From Sphingomonadales bacterium CG_4_10_14_3_um_filter_58_15 (GTDB lineage Bacteria; Pseudomonadota; Alphaproteobacteria; Sphingomonadales; Sphingomonadaceae): 51,408 nt of DNA. Under the pieces are notes generated by a model that was not told the DNA's origin, searched no databases, and saw nothing but the letters and a program-made list of their open reading frames with translations. A program made the translations under genes and the position numbers. The stretch is from positions 1 to 51,408 of the forward strand of contig PFJE01000074.1 in assembly GCA_002783865.1 (NCBI GenBank), in the 5' to 3' direction. Of the stretch, positions 21,180 through 29,605 are shown piece after piece; the stretch's first letter is position 1, and each line of letters begins with the position of its first letter.

Positions 21180-22097
21180 CTACACACCCATGCTGGCGCG
21201 GGGATTGTCTTTCGGATTCCAGTCTTTGACAAATTCTGCCAGCTTTTTGTCGTTGTCCGGTAAAGTGATCATCAACGTGACCAGCTGATTACCGCGCGTC
21301 CCGGACTTGCTGTGGAAGCCTTTATCTTTCAGCCGCAGCGTCTTGCCGGAATCCGACCCGGTAGGGATGGACAGCATCACGGGCCCATCCACGGTCGGAA
21401 CCTTGATCTTGGCTCCTTCGACTGCCTCTTTCAGGCTGATCGGCAGCTCCAGCCTTATATTGTCGCCGTCGCGCTCGAAAAAAGGGTGCCGGTTGATATG
21501 AATGGTTACAATTGCATCGCCGTTGCCGCCCGGACCCGCTCGACCCTTGCCACCCAGGCGCATTTGTGTGCCTTCTTCGACACCTTCGGGCAGGCTGAGG
21601 TCAATTGTTTTGCCGTCTTCCAGCGTGATGCGCTGTTTCTGCAGTGTTGCAGCCGCACTGAATTCCACATTCAGACGGTAGGCGACATTGGCACCCTTGG
21701 GTGGCGGTGCGCTGCGCTGGCGGGTCCCGAAAGGCGAACCGCCTCCCCCTCCACCAAACAAGCCTTCAAAAATATCGCCGAAATCTGCACCCGCATTGCC
21801 GAAATCTGGCTGTTGGCCTGCCGGCCCGCGATGATATCCGCCGCCTCCGCCGCCAAAGCCGAACGGTGCGGTCGGATTGCCCTCCGCATCAATCTCGCCA
21901 CGGTCAAATTGCGCCCGCTTGTCCTTGTCGAGCAACAGATCATAAGCCTTGGTAACGTCGGAAAAGCGCTCCGTCGCTCGGGGATTATCCTTGTTCTTAT
22001 CCGGATGCAGTTCCTTGGCGAGCTTGCGATACGCACTCTTTATTTCTTTGTCGCTTGCGCCCTTGGCAACACCCAATGCTTGATAGGGATCGGTCAT
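21180..22097 (-). CDS. DnaJ-type co-chaperone (CbpA-like, no zinc finger)
   Basis: A 305-residue type II J-protein. The J domain (residues 1-66) includes the essential HPD at 31-33. It is followed by a Gly/Phe-rich linker (residues ~70-120, with DIFEGLFGGGGGG) and a two-part C-terminal substrate-binding domain (NVEFSAAATLQKQRITLEDG onward). There is no CxxCxGxG zinc centre, which separates it from true DnaJ. It should stimulate DnaK ATPase. AAAAAGG precedes the ATG. It is the first gene of the likely cluster with brkB, fabI and aroC. Confidence 0.92.
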   Translation of the reverse strand: MTDPYQALGVAKGASDKEIKSAYRKLAKELHPDKNKDNPRATERFSDVTKAYDLLLDKDKRAQFDRGEIDAEGNPTAPFGFGGGGGGYHRGPAGQQPDFGNAGADFGDIFEGLFGGGGGGSPFGTRQRSAPPPKGANVAYRLNVEFSAAATLQKQRITLEDGKTIDLSLPEGVEEGTQMRLGGKGRAGPGGNGDAIVTIHINRHPFFERDGDNIRLELPISLKEAVEGAKIKVPTVDGPVMLSIPTGSDSGKTLRLKDKGFHSKSGTRGNQLVTLMITLPDNDKKLAEFVKDWNPKDNPRASMGV

Positions 22098-22166
22098 TAT
22101 TTAGCCTTTTTCAAATCCTTACCATGCAGAGATTGGAATTTTCCGCGGATTTTCAACTCTAGTGTT

Positions 22167-22625
22167 TTATTCGGGTATAACGGCTTCTGCAACCTTGTTG
22201 TGTCGCGTGAAGCGCAGCAGCAGATAGAGAACCAGTCCCAACGGCCCCAACATCAGGACAAACAGCAGGATAGGTATCTGCAGCCAGCGTGCAAACCCGT
22301 ATTTGTCCGCATTGCGCGCCACCCAGAGGCCGACAAACAAATCAAAGGCGAGATAGTGGATCCATCCCACTGTCGCACCGCCAGGGCTGGAAAGCAATTG
22401 CTGGACACCTGACAGAGTGGTGAAATCGGGCGCCTCGCCGCTACCGCCGCCGATCATGCCGGTCATCAACGGGATGATGATGGCCGCATAGGTACATGCC
22501 AAGAGCCCAACACCGCCATAGAATAGTCCGGTCAATATCGGTTTCCGGCGCGGCGCAAACGCCAAGATTAACCACATCAGCAACGCATAATTATTGGTGA
22601 GCGTGAATATCAGGTCCCAGTTCAT
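22167..22625 (-). CDS. ABA4-like family membrane protein (DUF4281)
   Basis: A 152-residue protein with four hydrophobic helices. The conserved GWIHYLAFDLFVGLWVARNA segment is the signature of the ABA4-like family. Plant ABA4 acts in neoxanthin synthesis; bacterial members sit in carotenoid-making or other alphaproteobacteria with unknown roles. GGGAGGG lies 7 bases before the ATG. It is divergent from pdxH, sharing a 103-base promoter region with a palindrome. Confidence 0.85.
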   Translation of the reverse strand: MNWDLIFTLTNNYALLMWLILAFAPRRKPILTGLFYGGVGLLACTYAAIIIPLMTGMIGGGSGEAPDFTTLSGVQQLLSSPGGATVGWIHYLAFDLFVGLWVARNADKYGFARWLQIPILLFVLMLGPLGLVLYLLLRFTRHNKVAEAVIPE

Positions 22626-22676
22626 AATGCCCTCCCTGTTGCGCGGCTTTTAGCAGAAAACGGCTCTTTGTCGTGG

Positions 22677-22690
22677 AACAAAATTTTGTT
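22677..22690. promoter_or_regulatory. 14-bp perfect palindrome in the divergent ABA4-like/pdxH promoter region
   Basis: AACAAAATTTTGTT reads the same on both strands. It is placed about 50 bases from the ABA4-like start and about 40 bases from the pdxH start, as expected for a dimeric repressor or activator site serving both directions. Confidence 0.45.
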
Positions 22691-22728
22691 TCTTTGCCGG
22701 TCGGGCGCACACTGTTACAGACGGCGCC

Positions 22729-23304
22729 ATGACCGACCCTTTTTCCCTGTTCGACGATTGGTTCGCCGAGGCGCGCGAAACCGAAATCAATGACAGCAAT
22801 GCCATGACCATTGCCACCGCCGATGCCGCAGGGCAGCCGGCGGCGCGGATGGTATTGTTAAAGGGTCATGGCCCTCATGGCTTTGTTTTCTACACCAACC
22901 AGCAAAGTCGCAAGGCGACCGATATCGCCGAAAACCCCTTTGCCGCGATCTTGTTTCACTGGAAAAGCCTGCGCCGCCAAATCAGGATTGAAGGCAGCCT
23001 CCGCCCGGTTCTGGACACGACAGCCGACGAATATTTTGCGACGCGCAGCCGGGATTCGCAACTGGGGGCCTGGGCCTCCGACCAGTCGCGTCCGCTGGAC
23101 AGCCGCGCCACCTTCGAAGCCCGGTTCGAGGAAGTGACGGAGCGGTTCGCGGGTGGCCCTGTCCCTCGCCCGCCGCACTGGTCGGGCTATTGCCTGGTGC
23201 CGGACCGATTTGAATTCTGGCAGGATCGGGCGCACCGGCTGCACGAAAGGCGCGCCTTCACTCGCAGCGGTGAGGATTGGACCGAAGGATTGCTCTACCC
23301 ATGA
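22729..23304 (+). CDS. pdxH: Pyridoxamine 5'-phosphate oxidase
   Basis: A 191-residue FMN enzyme that oxidises PNP/PMP to pyridoxal 5'-phosphate. Seen are AMTIATADAAGQPAARMVLL, GFVFYTNQQSRKATDI, the FMN/substrate segment FHWKSLRRQIRIEG, and a C-terminal VPDRFEFWQDRAHRLHERRA. It ends in LLYP, close to the family's usual terminal proline. It is slightly shorter than E. coli PdxH at the N-terminus, common in alphaproteobacteria. Its stop overlaps the phzF-like start as ATGA. Confidence 0.96.
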   Translation: MTDPFSLFDDWFAEARETEINDSNAMTIATADAAGQPAARMVLLKGHGPHGFVFYTNQQSRKATDIAENPFAAILFHWKSLRRQIRIEGSLRPVLDTTADEYFATRSRDSQLGAWASDQSRPLDSRATFEARFEEVTERFAGGPVPRPPHWSGYCLVPDRFEFWQDRAHRLHERRAFTRSGEDWTEGLLYP

Positions 23305-24095
23305 CAAATCTGCCCTATTATCATGTCGACGCTTTTGCCGACCGTCCCTTCACCGGCAATCAGGCGGCGGTCATGCGCCTCGAAACCTGGCTGGATGACG
23401 ATGTTCTGCAAGCCATCGGCGAGGAAAATAATTTTGCCGAGACCGCCTTTTATCTGCCGGATGACAGCGGCGAGGCGGATTACGAGCTGCGCTGGTTTAC
23501 CCCGGTCATTGAAATCGCGCTCTGCGGTCATGCGACCCTAGCCAGTGGCCATATCATCTTGTCGCAGGCCCCCGAAAGACAGCAAGTGACGTTTCGGACC
23601 CGAAAAGCCGGTATATTGACGGTGGAGCGCGACGGAGATGGCTATGCGCTGGATCTTCCTGCTTATTCGCCTGCGCCAAAAGACCTGCCGGAAATTGTCG
23701 CATTGGTCGGCGGCAGCCCGATCGAGACGCAGTATCACGAAGGACGCTATAATGTACTGCGCTATGCCAATGCCGATGACGTTCTGGCTCTCAAGCCAGA
23801 CTTGAAGGCGCTGGCCGCATTGGGCGACGCTCAATTTATCTGCACGGCTCCGGGCACGGACACCGATGTACTCAGCCGCGTTTTCGTGCCTGGTGGCGGC
23901 GTCGACGAGGATAGCGTGACCGGTTCAGCGCACGCCGTCCTGACGCCCTATTGGGCCCAGCAACTGAACCGCGACAGCTTCACCGCTTACCAAGCGAGCC
24001 AACGCGGCGGCCATGTAAACTGCCGCCTTGACGGCGACCGCGCCTGGCTGGGCGGAAAGTGTGTGACCGTCGTGCAAGGCACCTTTAACCTTTAA
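23301..24095 (+). CDS. PhzF-family isomerase/epimerase-like protein
   Basis: A 264-residue protein with the two-lobed diaminopimelate-epimerase-like fold of the PhzF family. FADRPFTGNQAAVM opens the protein. NNFAETAFYLP contains the catalytic Glu, and DSVTGSAHAVLTPYWA matches the second-lobe active-site motif. Most members are of unknown substrate; only those in phenazine clusters make phenazines, and none are here. Start 23301 overlaps the pdxH stop (ATGA). Confidence 0.9.
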   Translation: MTNLPYYHVDAFADRPFTGNQAAVMRLETWLDDDVLQAIGEENNFAETAFYLPDDSGEADYELRWFTPVIEIALCGHATLASGHIILSQAPERQQVTFRTRKAGILTVERDGDGYALDLPAYSPAPKDLPEIVALVGGSPIETQYHEGRYNVLRYANADDVLALKPDLKALAALGDAQFICTAPGTDTDVLSRVFVPGGGVDEDSVTGSAHAVLTPYWAQQLNRDSFTAYQASQRGGHVNCRLDGDRAWLGGKCVTVVQGTFNL

Positions 24096-24115
24096 CCTGG
24101 CTGAGCCGGTCAGGG

Positions 24116-25258
24116 CTAGCTGCCGACTGGAAAAAGCGCCATGATGCGACCGATCTGCGCGCTCATCGGCGCCAGAACATCATCCTGCGTCTTACCGAGC
24201 CGGACCACCGTCAACTTTTGCTCCGGCGATACCACAATCTGCTGACCCAGATGACCCAGCGCCGCGAATATCGTATCTGGCCCATTGTCGGGAAACAGCA
24301 CCTGATTGCGGCCTTCGGGACGGGTTTTGTTCAGCCACAGGTGGCCACCATAAGCCGGGTCGTTTTCCGACGAAGTCTTCATGAACTGCACCCAGCTGAC
24401 CGGCAAATGTTTGGCACCTTTGCGGGCGCCGTTGTGGCGTAGAAACTCTCCGAACCTGGCATAGTCGCGGGCGGTGGCCTGAATGAAACTTCCGCCCAGA
24501 AACGTCCCGTTGGGATCAAATTCCGGATAGGTGCCATCCATGCCCAAAGGTTCCAGCAGCCTGCCGCGAATGAAGCGCAAGGTGACATCGCGCCGGACTA
24601 GCGGATCAGAACTGTTGGTCAGGGTGCGGGTGATGATGTCGGAAAGAATAATGGTGGTGGCAGTGCTATATTCAAATTTCTCTCCCGCCGTGGCCTCCAT
24701 CGGTCGGGCTTCAGCATATGCGGCCGTATCCTGCGCACCATCGAGGAACAGCATACGGTTGGTGTCAGCCTCATAGACAGTTTTGCCTCCCGCCTCGGGC
24801 ACTTCGGTATGATCGAGACCGGACGACATGTGGAGCAGGTGCCGTAGCGTGATTTCGCCGCGCGGATCGCCAGGCCTTTGCCAGGCGGGCACGGGAGCGG
24901 GATCATCAAGCACCAGTCGCCCATCCGCGACAAGAAAGCCGATCAACGCACCGGTAAAGCTTTTCGCCATCGACCAGCTGATAAATCTGGTGTCTTCATC
25001 ATAACCCTCGCCATAGCGTTCGGCGATGATTTTTCCCCGGTACATTATCAGAAGAGCCCGCGTTTCCGCCATTCTCGGATCATCGAACAGCGGAGCGATA
25101 GCAGCATCAAGACGCCCTTTGGCAATCGGGCTCGAGTCCGAGATATAGGCCAGTTCCGCCGCATTCTTCTGCGGTGCTGGCTCCGGTTCGCGAGCGCCCC
25201 CGCAGCCGGAAAGGGCAAACGCAAGGACCGACAACAAAGCGAGTTTAATCTTGTGCAT
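24116..25258 (-). CDS. Serine hydrolase lipoprotein (beta-lactamase/class C esterase family)
   Basis: A 380-residue exported protein. MHKIKLALLSVLAFALSGC is a lipoprotein signal with a lipidation Cys at residue 19. The nucleophile motif is SMAK (SxxK, in RFISWSMAKSFTGAL), with YST further on as the likely general-base motif. A HLWLNKTRPEG region and a C-terminal LGHLGQQIVVSPEQ match esterase-type members of the family (DD-peptidase or 6-aminohexanoate-hydrolase-like). The substrate is unknown. The start at 25258 was chosen for the signal peptide; the frame extends upstream without meaning. Confidence 0.88.
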   Translation of the reverse strand: MHKIKLALLSVLAFALSGCGGAREPEPAPQKNAAELAYISDSSPIAKGRLDAAIAPLFDDPRMAETRALLIMYRGKIIAERYGEGYDEDTRFISWSMAKSFTGALIGFLVADGRLVLDDPAPVPAWQRPGDPRGEITLRHLLHMSSGLDHTEVPEAGGKTVYEADTNRMLFLDGAQDTAAYAEARPMEATAGEKFEYSTATTIILSDIITRTLTNSSDPLVRRDVTLRFIRGRLLEPLGMDGTYPEFDPNGTFLGGSFIQATARDYARFGEFLRHNGARKGAKHLPVSWVQFMKTSSENDPAYGGHLWLNKTRPEGRNQVLFPDNGPDTIFAALGHLGQQIVVSPEQKLTVVRLGKTQDDVLAPMSAQIGRIMALFPVGS

Positions 25259-25287
25259 GCGCTGTCGTTGCACCAATAGAAGCCGCC

Positions 25288-25656
25288 ATGGCAACCGTAA
25301 AAAAAACATCTGGAGCGCCGCTGACCAAATGGCGCGTGGCATTGTATGTCGGGATACTGTTTTTGCTGATCCTGTTGGCGGCGCTGGCGTATAATTATGC
25401 CTTCCTCAAGGGGCAGCTGAATGTCGGGACGGCTTATGGCGCCCGAGTAGCCTGTTCCTGCCACTATCTGGGCGGGCGCGAGATCGAGGATTGCCAGAAA
25501 GATTTTGAACCTGGCATGGAGGTGATTGGATTGACAGTGGATGACGAACGCAAAAGGGTTACGGCGTCCGCCCTGTTGATCGAATCGGCTACCGCTGAAT
25601 TTCGTGAAGGATGGGGCTGTGTCATGCTGACGGACGCTCAGCTGGCGGACGAATAG
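25288..25656 (+). CDS. Small membrane-anchored Cys-rich protein, unrecognised function
   Basis: A 122-residue protein. Residues 17-38 form one membrane helix, so most of the chain is probably periplasmic. The soluble part has GTAYGARVACSCHYLGGR and EDCQKDFEPGMEV, then a Cys in WGCVML: four cysteines in total, likely paired. I have seen similar small proteins next to serine hydrolases in related alphaproteobacteria, and here the two genes are divergent with starts only 29 bases apart, so they may work together. CSCH is not a heme motif. Confidence 0.7.
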   Translation: MATVKKTSGAPLTKWRVALYVGILFLLILLAALAYNYAFLKGQLNVGTAYGARVACSCHYLGGREIEDCQKDFEPGMEVIGLTVDDERKRVTASALLIESATAEFREGWGCVMLTDAQLADE

Positions 25657-25657
25657 A

Positions 25658-26791
25658 CTAGACCTCCGCTCCCGCAAGCCATTGCTGTTCTACCGCAGCG
25701 GTGCTGTCGATCCAGCCTCCGCCCAAAACCCGTTCCTTGTGATAAAATACTGCCGCCTGGCCCGGAGAAACACCGAATTCGGGATTATGGAATTGCAGCT
25801 CTTGCCCTTCCAGCCGGGCAAGGGTCGGCTTGGCCATCGAGCGAACCTTTACCTCGACCGGGCCGACATAGTCGCCGCCAATCCAGTTGATGTCGCGCAG
25901 CGAAGCCGAGGCAACCGCCAAGGCCTGTTTCGGACCGACGACGACGCGCTTGGTGTCCGGTTCCAGCCGGATCACATAGAGCGGCTCGGCCTGACCGCCA
26001 ATTTCCAGTCCCTTTCGTTGTCCTACGGTATAATGGATCAGCCCCTTGTGCCGCCCCATCGACGTGCCGTCGATATGGACAATCTCGCCATCATCATCAG
26101 CTTCCGGCCGCAGCTTGCGGACGATGCTGGCATAATCGCCATTGGGAACGAAGCAGATATCCTGACTGTCGGGCTTGAAAGCCACCGCCAGTCCCATGTC
26201 TTCGGCAATTTCGCGGACCTGCGTCTTGGGCATGTCACCCAGCGGGAAGCGCAGATAATCCAGCTGATCCTGGGTGGTTGCGAACAGGAAATAGCTCTGA
26301 TCACGCGCTGGATCCAGCGCCCGATGCAACTGAGCGCCGTCTGGCGTGGCGACGCGGCGCACATAGTGACCAGTCGCCAGACAGTCGGCACCAAGTTCCC
26401 GGGACAATTGCAACAGATCGGTAAATTTAACGCCCATATTGCACTGCACGCAGGGAATCGGAGTCCGGCCCGCCATATATTCGTCGGCGAACACATCCAT
26501 AACCGAATCCTTGAACCGGCTGGCATGATCAAATACATAATGGGCAATGCCAAGCCGGTCGGCCACCGCGCGAGCGTCACGAATGTCCTGACCCGCACAA
26601 CAGCTCCCGACACGCCCGACAGCCTCGCCATGGTCATAAAGCTGCAAAGTAATACCAATGGTTTCCGCGCCAGTTTGCGCCGCCAGCGCCGCTACAACGC
26701 TCGAATCCACCCCGCCCGACATCGCCACCACGATGCGCTTGCCGGTCAGGTCGTCACCGAGCTGAAAATTTCCGTTGATTCTATCCGTCAT
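25658..26791 (-). CDS. mnmA: tRNA-specific 2-thiouridylase
   Basis: A 377-residue enzyme that thiolates U34 of tRNA-Lys, -Glu and -Gln. It shows the PP-loop AMSGGVDSS (residues 23-31), the first catalytic Cys in [14 protein letters not shown], the second in [12 protein letters not shown] and the [12 protein letters not shown] region. The C-terminal beta barrel is complete. Start 26791 has AAGGA about 11 bases upstream and gives the family length. It converges on the Cys-rich protein gene with a single base between the stops. Confidence 0.95.
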   Translation of the reverse strand: MTDRINGNFQLGDDLTGKRIVVAMSGGVDSSVVAALAAQTGAETIGITLQLYDHGEAVGRVGSCCAGQDIRDARAVADRLGIAHYVFDHASRFKDSVMDVFADEYMAGRTPIPCVQCNMGVKFTDLLQLSRELGADCLATGHYVRRVATPDGAQLHRALDPARDQSYFLFATTQDQLDYLRFPLGDMPKTQVREIAEDMGLAVAFKPDSQDICFVPNGDYASIVRKLRPEADDDGEIVHIDGTSMGRHKGLIHYTVGQRKGLEIGGQAEPLYVIRLEPDTKRVVVGPKQALAVASASLRDINWIGGDYVGPVEVKVRSMAKPTLARLEGQELQFHNPEFGVSPGQAAVFYHKERVLGGGWIDSTAAVEQQWLAGAEV

Positions 26792-27433
26792 ATCAATTGC
26801 AGTCCTTAAAGAAATCCCGGCCTCAGCGCCAGCGCAGCGAGCATTTGCTCCTGTTTGCCCTGATGTGATCCAATTTGGCACGGATTGACACGATACAAGG
26901 AAGGATTGCTTAACCTGTCCTAAGGTGGTGTGAACATCCCTTTTACACTAGCTTATATTTTCGCTGCTAGACCAGCGGCTATGGATATGAACTTTCCCCA
27001 CCAGAACCGCAAATGCATAGCGGGTGAAGACGGTGCTGATGGTCACGCTCATTTTGCGGACCATCAAGCCTTGCTCAAACGGGCTATTGCCCGTCAGGCA
27101 TCCAGTCAGTCGGCCCAAGAGTTTGGCGTTGCCAGTCAGAGCCGGCGAGGCATCAAGGACGCCGCTCGCTCATCCTTCATGGATGAGCGAATGGCTTTTT
27201 TTGCGGGCAGGTTTCGTTCCGACTTGTCCGACCGAAGGGCACCAACATTGTTCAAAACCGGATGCTTTCGCCCGGATTTGGCACAGCGGGAATCTGACAA
27301 TATGCATAACTAATCGAATATATGAACACGACGTTTACCTTGGCAGTTCAGGTAATCGAAAATCTCTTCCCTTACGAAGGCCAGACGTAACGGGAAACGG
27401 GGTAAAATGCCGAAAGGCAAATTTGAGGGTAGT
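26792..27433. other. Long region before sciP, no convincing gene
   Basis: About 640 bases between mnmA and sciP. A plus-strand frame from 26930 or 26993 to 27313 could encode up to 127 residues, but it has no good ribosome-binding site, no recognisable domain and is rivalled by an overlapping frame. The region must carry the mnmA and sciP promoters. TTAACCTGTCCTAAG near 26910 loosely resembles a CtrA box (TTAA-N7-TTAA) but has mismatches. Confidence 0.35.
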
Positions 27434-27733
27434 ATGATTGAAAACCAAAAAATAAAACCAGCGCAAGTTGTCGGGCCCCTTGGTGAACCGCTCACCATCG
27501 GTGATTTGCCGAAGCCAGGTACCACTCGCTGGGTAGTGCGTCGCAAGGCGGAAGTCGTCGCGGCCGTCAATGGCGGCTTGCTGTCGGTGGATGAAGTATG
27601 CGATCGTTATGATCTTTCGCTGGAAGAATTTGCATCCTGGCAGCGGGCGGTTGATCGATCCGGCATGCCCGGATTGCGAGTCACGCGAATCCAGCATTAT
27701 CGTGACTTGTACGAGCGTCAGCAAAAATACTGA
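27434..27733 (+). CDS. sciP: CtrA inhibitor SciP (DUF1153)
   Basis: A 99-residue helix-turn-helix protein. GPLGEPLTIGDLPKPG, TTRWVVRRKAEVVAAVNGGL and SLEEFASWQRAVDRSGM are family hallmarks. In Caulobacter, SciP binds the cell-cycle regulator CtrA and stops it recruiting RNA polymerase. The start at 27434 (MIENQKIKPAQ) agrees with related proteins and has GAGGG upstream; a start at 27407 would add nine residues. A strong terminator follows. Confidence 0.92.
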   Translation: MIENQKIKPAQVVGPLGEPLTIGDLPKPGTTRWVVRRKAEVVAAVNGGLLSVDEVCDRYDLSLEEFASWQRAVDRSGMPGLRVTRIQHYRDLYERQQKY

Positions 27734-27763
27734 CCAGCCACTACCCCATCGTAAATTTTTGAA

Positions 27764-27800
27764 AGAACCGTCGGACTGGCACCGGCGGTTCTTTTTATTC
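27764..27800 (+). terminator. Rho-independent terminator after sciP
   Basis: AGAACCGTCGG (27764-27774) pairs with CCGGCGGTTCT (27782-27792), an 11-bp stem with one G-T pair and a 7-base loop, followed directly by TTTTATTCTTT. Confidence 0.9.
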
Positions 27801-27839
27801 TTTCAAGTCGAAGCAATGATTCTATAAGTAGCGATATTC

Positions 27840-27864
27840 ACGAACGTAAGTGATTTTCGTTCGT
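27840..27864. promoter_or_regulatory. Inverted repeat upstream of glsB-like gene
   Basis: ACGAACG (27840-27846) and CGTTCGT (27858-27864) form a perfect 7-bp inverted repeat 11 bases apart (18-base centre spacing), just before the TATAAAA and AGGAGG of the next gene. It may be a dimer-binding operator, or fold in the leader. Confidence 0.4.
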
Positions 27865-27883
27865 ATAAAATCAGGAGGAATAT

Positions 27884-28147
27884 ATGGGTTGGATTATTGC
27901 ATTGATCGTTGGTGGCGTTGCAGGCTGGCTCGCCAGCATGGTGATGGGACGTGATGCCTCGATGGGCGTTTTCCTGAACATCATTGTCGGGATCATTGGA
28001 TCGGTAATCGGCAATTTTGTCGGCGGTTACTTCGGTTTTGGCGGAAGCATCCAGCAGTTTTCGATCATTGGCTTGTTCACCGCTTTTGTCGGCGCGGTTG
28101 TTCTATTGCTGATTTTAAACCTCGTTCAACGTGGTCGGGTGCGTTAA
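27884..28147 (+). CDS. GlsB/YeaQ/YmgE family stress-response membrane protein
   Basis: An 87-residue inner-membrane protein of three helices rich in glycine. GWIIALIVGGVAGWLAS, NIIVGIIGSVIGNFVGGYFG and a last helix ending LLILNLVQRGR match the GlsB/YeaQ/YmgE (transglycosylase-associated) family, often induced by general stress. An ideal AGGAGG is 6 bases before the ATG. It is monocistronic: terminators lie on both sides. Confidence 0.9.
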   Translation: MGWIIALIVGGVAGWLASMVMGRDASMGVFLNIIVGIIGSVIGNFVGGYFGFGGSIQQFSIIGLFTAFVGAVVLLLILNLVQRGRVR

Positions 28148-28180
28148 AACCCGCTTTCGAGTAAGCAATTTTCAGAAATG

Positions 28181-28213
28181 AGGGCCGGTTCGTTCGCGAA
28201 TCGGCCCTTTCGT
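28181..28213 (+). terminator. Terminator hairpin after glsB-like gene
   Basis: AGGGCCGGTTCG (28181-28192) pairs with CGAATCGGCCCT (28197-28208), a 12-bp stem with a TTCG loop and a short T-containing tail (TTCGT). Confidence 0.75.
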
Positions 28214-28396
28214 ATGACGACGTTGGTCGTTGATCGAACCTGGACTTGAATAACTTGCCAAATACTGTTCCGGCTTGTCGCTGGTGCCATATTGATGTAA
28301 CACAGCTAACGAAAACCCCGATGACCCGGAAAGCGGCGATTCTTTTGTGTATTGCAGCGTGAAAATGCGATAAGAGCCCGATCGAAGAGTGAACAA

Positions 28397-29578
28397 ATGA
28401 ACTATGAATCGACCATCCCCAGCGAAGATGTCGCCATTGTAGATGATACCGAGGCGCGTGCCACAAATCGGCGGCGATTGATTATCGCCGCTGTCGTCGT
28501 CGTGGCGCTTCTGCTGGCCTATATCGGCTATAATTATTTTGTGGGCGCTGGCGCGGTCGAGGATGATTCAGCAAGCCAGGCGCCAACCGTCACGGTCATG
28601 GCTCCGGGCAAGCAACAGGTTATACGCACAATCAATGCGACCGGAACGCTGGCAGCGCGCCGGGAAATCGCGGTTAGCGTGGTCGGTGAAGGGGGCCGGG
28701 TAACCAATGTTTACGTCGACGCTGGCGATTGGGTCAAGCAGGGTCAGATCATGGCCAGTATTGACCGCTCGGTCCAATCCCAACAAGCGGCAGGCCTCGA
28801 GGCCTCGGTTGGTGTTTCTCGCGCCGATCTCAATCTGGCACAGTCGAATCTGGATCGCGCCATGCAGTTGGTCGATCGGGGATTTATTTCCAAAGCCGAT
28901 ATCGACCGGTTAACTGCAACGCGTGATGCCGCTGCTGCGCGTGTGCGGGTAGCGCAGGCCCAGTTTAACGAGAGCCGCGCGCGCAACAGTCGTCTGAGCA
29001 TCGTCGCACCCAAGGCGGGTTTTGTTCTGGAACGCAATGTTGAGCCAGGCCAAACGGTGACCCAGGGCAGCGGCACGCTATTCCTGTTAGCCCAGGACGG
29101 CGAAATGGAATTGCAGGCGCAGCTTGGTGAAGCGGATCTGGCGAACGTGTCGGTGGGTACCACCACGCAAGTGACGCCGGTTGGTGCAGACAAGACGCTG
29201 ACAGGACAGATTTGGCAGATTTCTCCGATCATCGATCCTCAAACCCGCCAAGGTATAGCCCGCATTGCGCTCGGCTATGATAGCGCCTTGCGTCCAGGCG
29301 GTTTCGCCAATGCGCGCATCGAGAGCGGCACATCGGATGCTTCAGTCTTACCTGAATCTGCAGTTCTGAACGACAGCAAAGGAAGCTTTGTCTATATTAT
29401 CGGCCCGGACAACAAGGCGATCCGTCGTGATGTGGTCGTTGGATCGGTGTCCAGCGCGGGACTTTCGATCACTTCCGGCCTGACCGGAAACGAAAAGGTA
29501 GTGCTCCGCGCCGGTGGCTTCCTCAACCCGGGTGAAACCGTTCGACCGGAAGTGCAGAAAAAAGCTGGCGGCGCATGA
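28397..29578 (+). CDS. RND efflux periplasmic adaptor (HlyD/MFP family)
   Basis: A 393-residue adaptor with one N-terminal membrane helix (about residues 30-50). It then has a biotinyl-lipoyl-like half (GEGGRVTNVYVDAGDWVKQG), a helical hairpin (residues ~130-205, ASVGVSRADLNLAQSNLDRA), the second lipoyl half (IVAPKAGFVLERNVEPGQ) and a beta-barrel domain. It links the inner-membrane pump encoded next to an outer-membrane channel. It is 27 bases from the RND gene. The chosen ATG has a modest GAAGAG site; a longer in-frame start at 28352 has none. Confidence 0.92.
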   Translation: MNYESTIPSEDVAIVDDTEARATNRRRLIIAAVVVVALLLAYIGYNYFVGAGAVEDDSASQAPTVTVMAPGKQQVIRTINATGTLAARREIAVSVVGEGGRVTNVYVDAGDWVKQGQIMASIDRSVQSQQAAGLEASVGVSRADLNLAQSNLDRAMQLVDRGFISKADIDRLTATRDAAAARVRVAQAQFNESRARNSRLSIVAPKAGFVLERNVEPGQTVTQGSGTLFLLAQDGEMELQAQLGEADLANVSVGTTTQVTPVGADKTLTGQIWQISPIIDPQTRQGIARIALGYDSALRPGGFANARIESGTSDASVLPESAVLNDSKGSFVYIIGPDNKAIRRDVVVGSVSSAGLSITSGLTGNEKVVLRAGGFLNPGETVRPEVQKKAGGA

Positions 29579-29605
29579 TCCGTACGGAAATTTGAGGCCT
29601 GATTG

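Noticed and set aside
25459-25464. CSCH in the small membrane protein as a heme site
   Set aside because: Heme c attachment needs CxxCH; only one residue separates the cysteines.
26905-26922. Possible CtrA box upstream of sciP
   Set aside because: Second half differs from TTAA and spacing is inexact.
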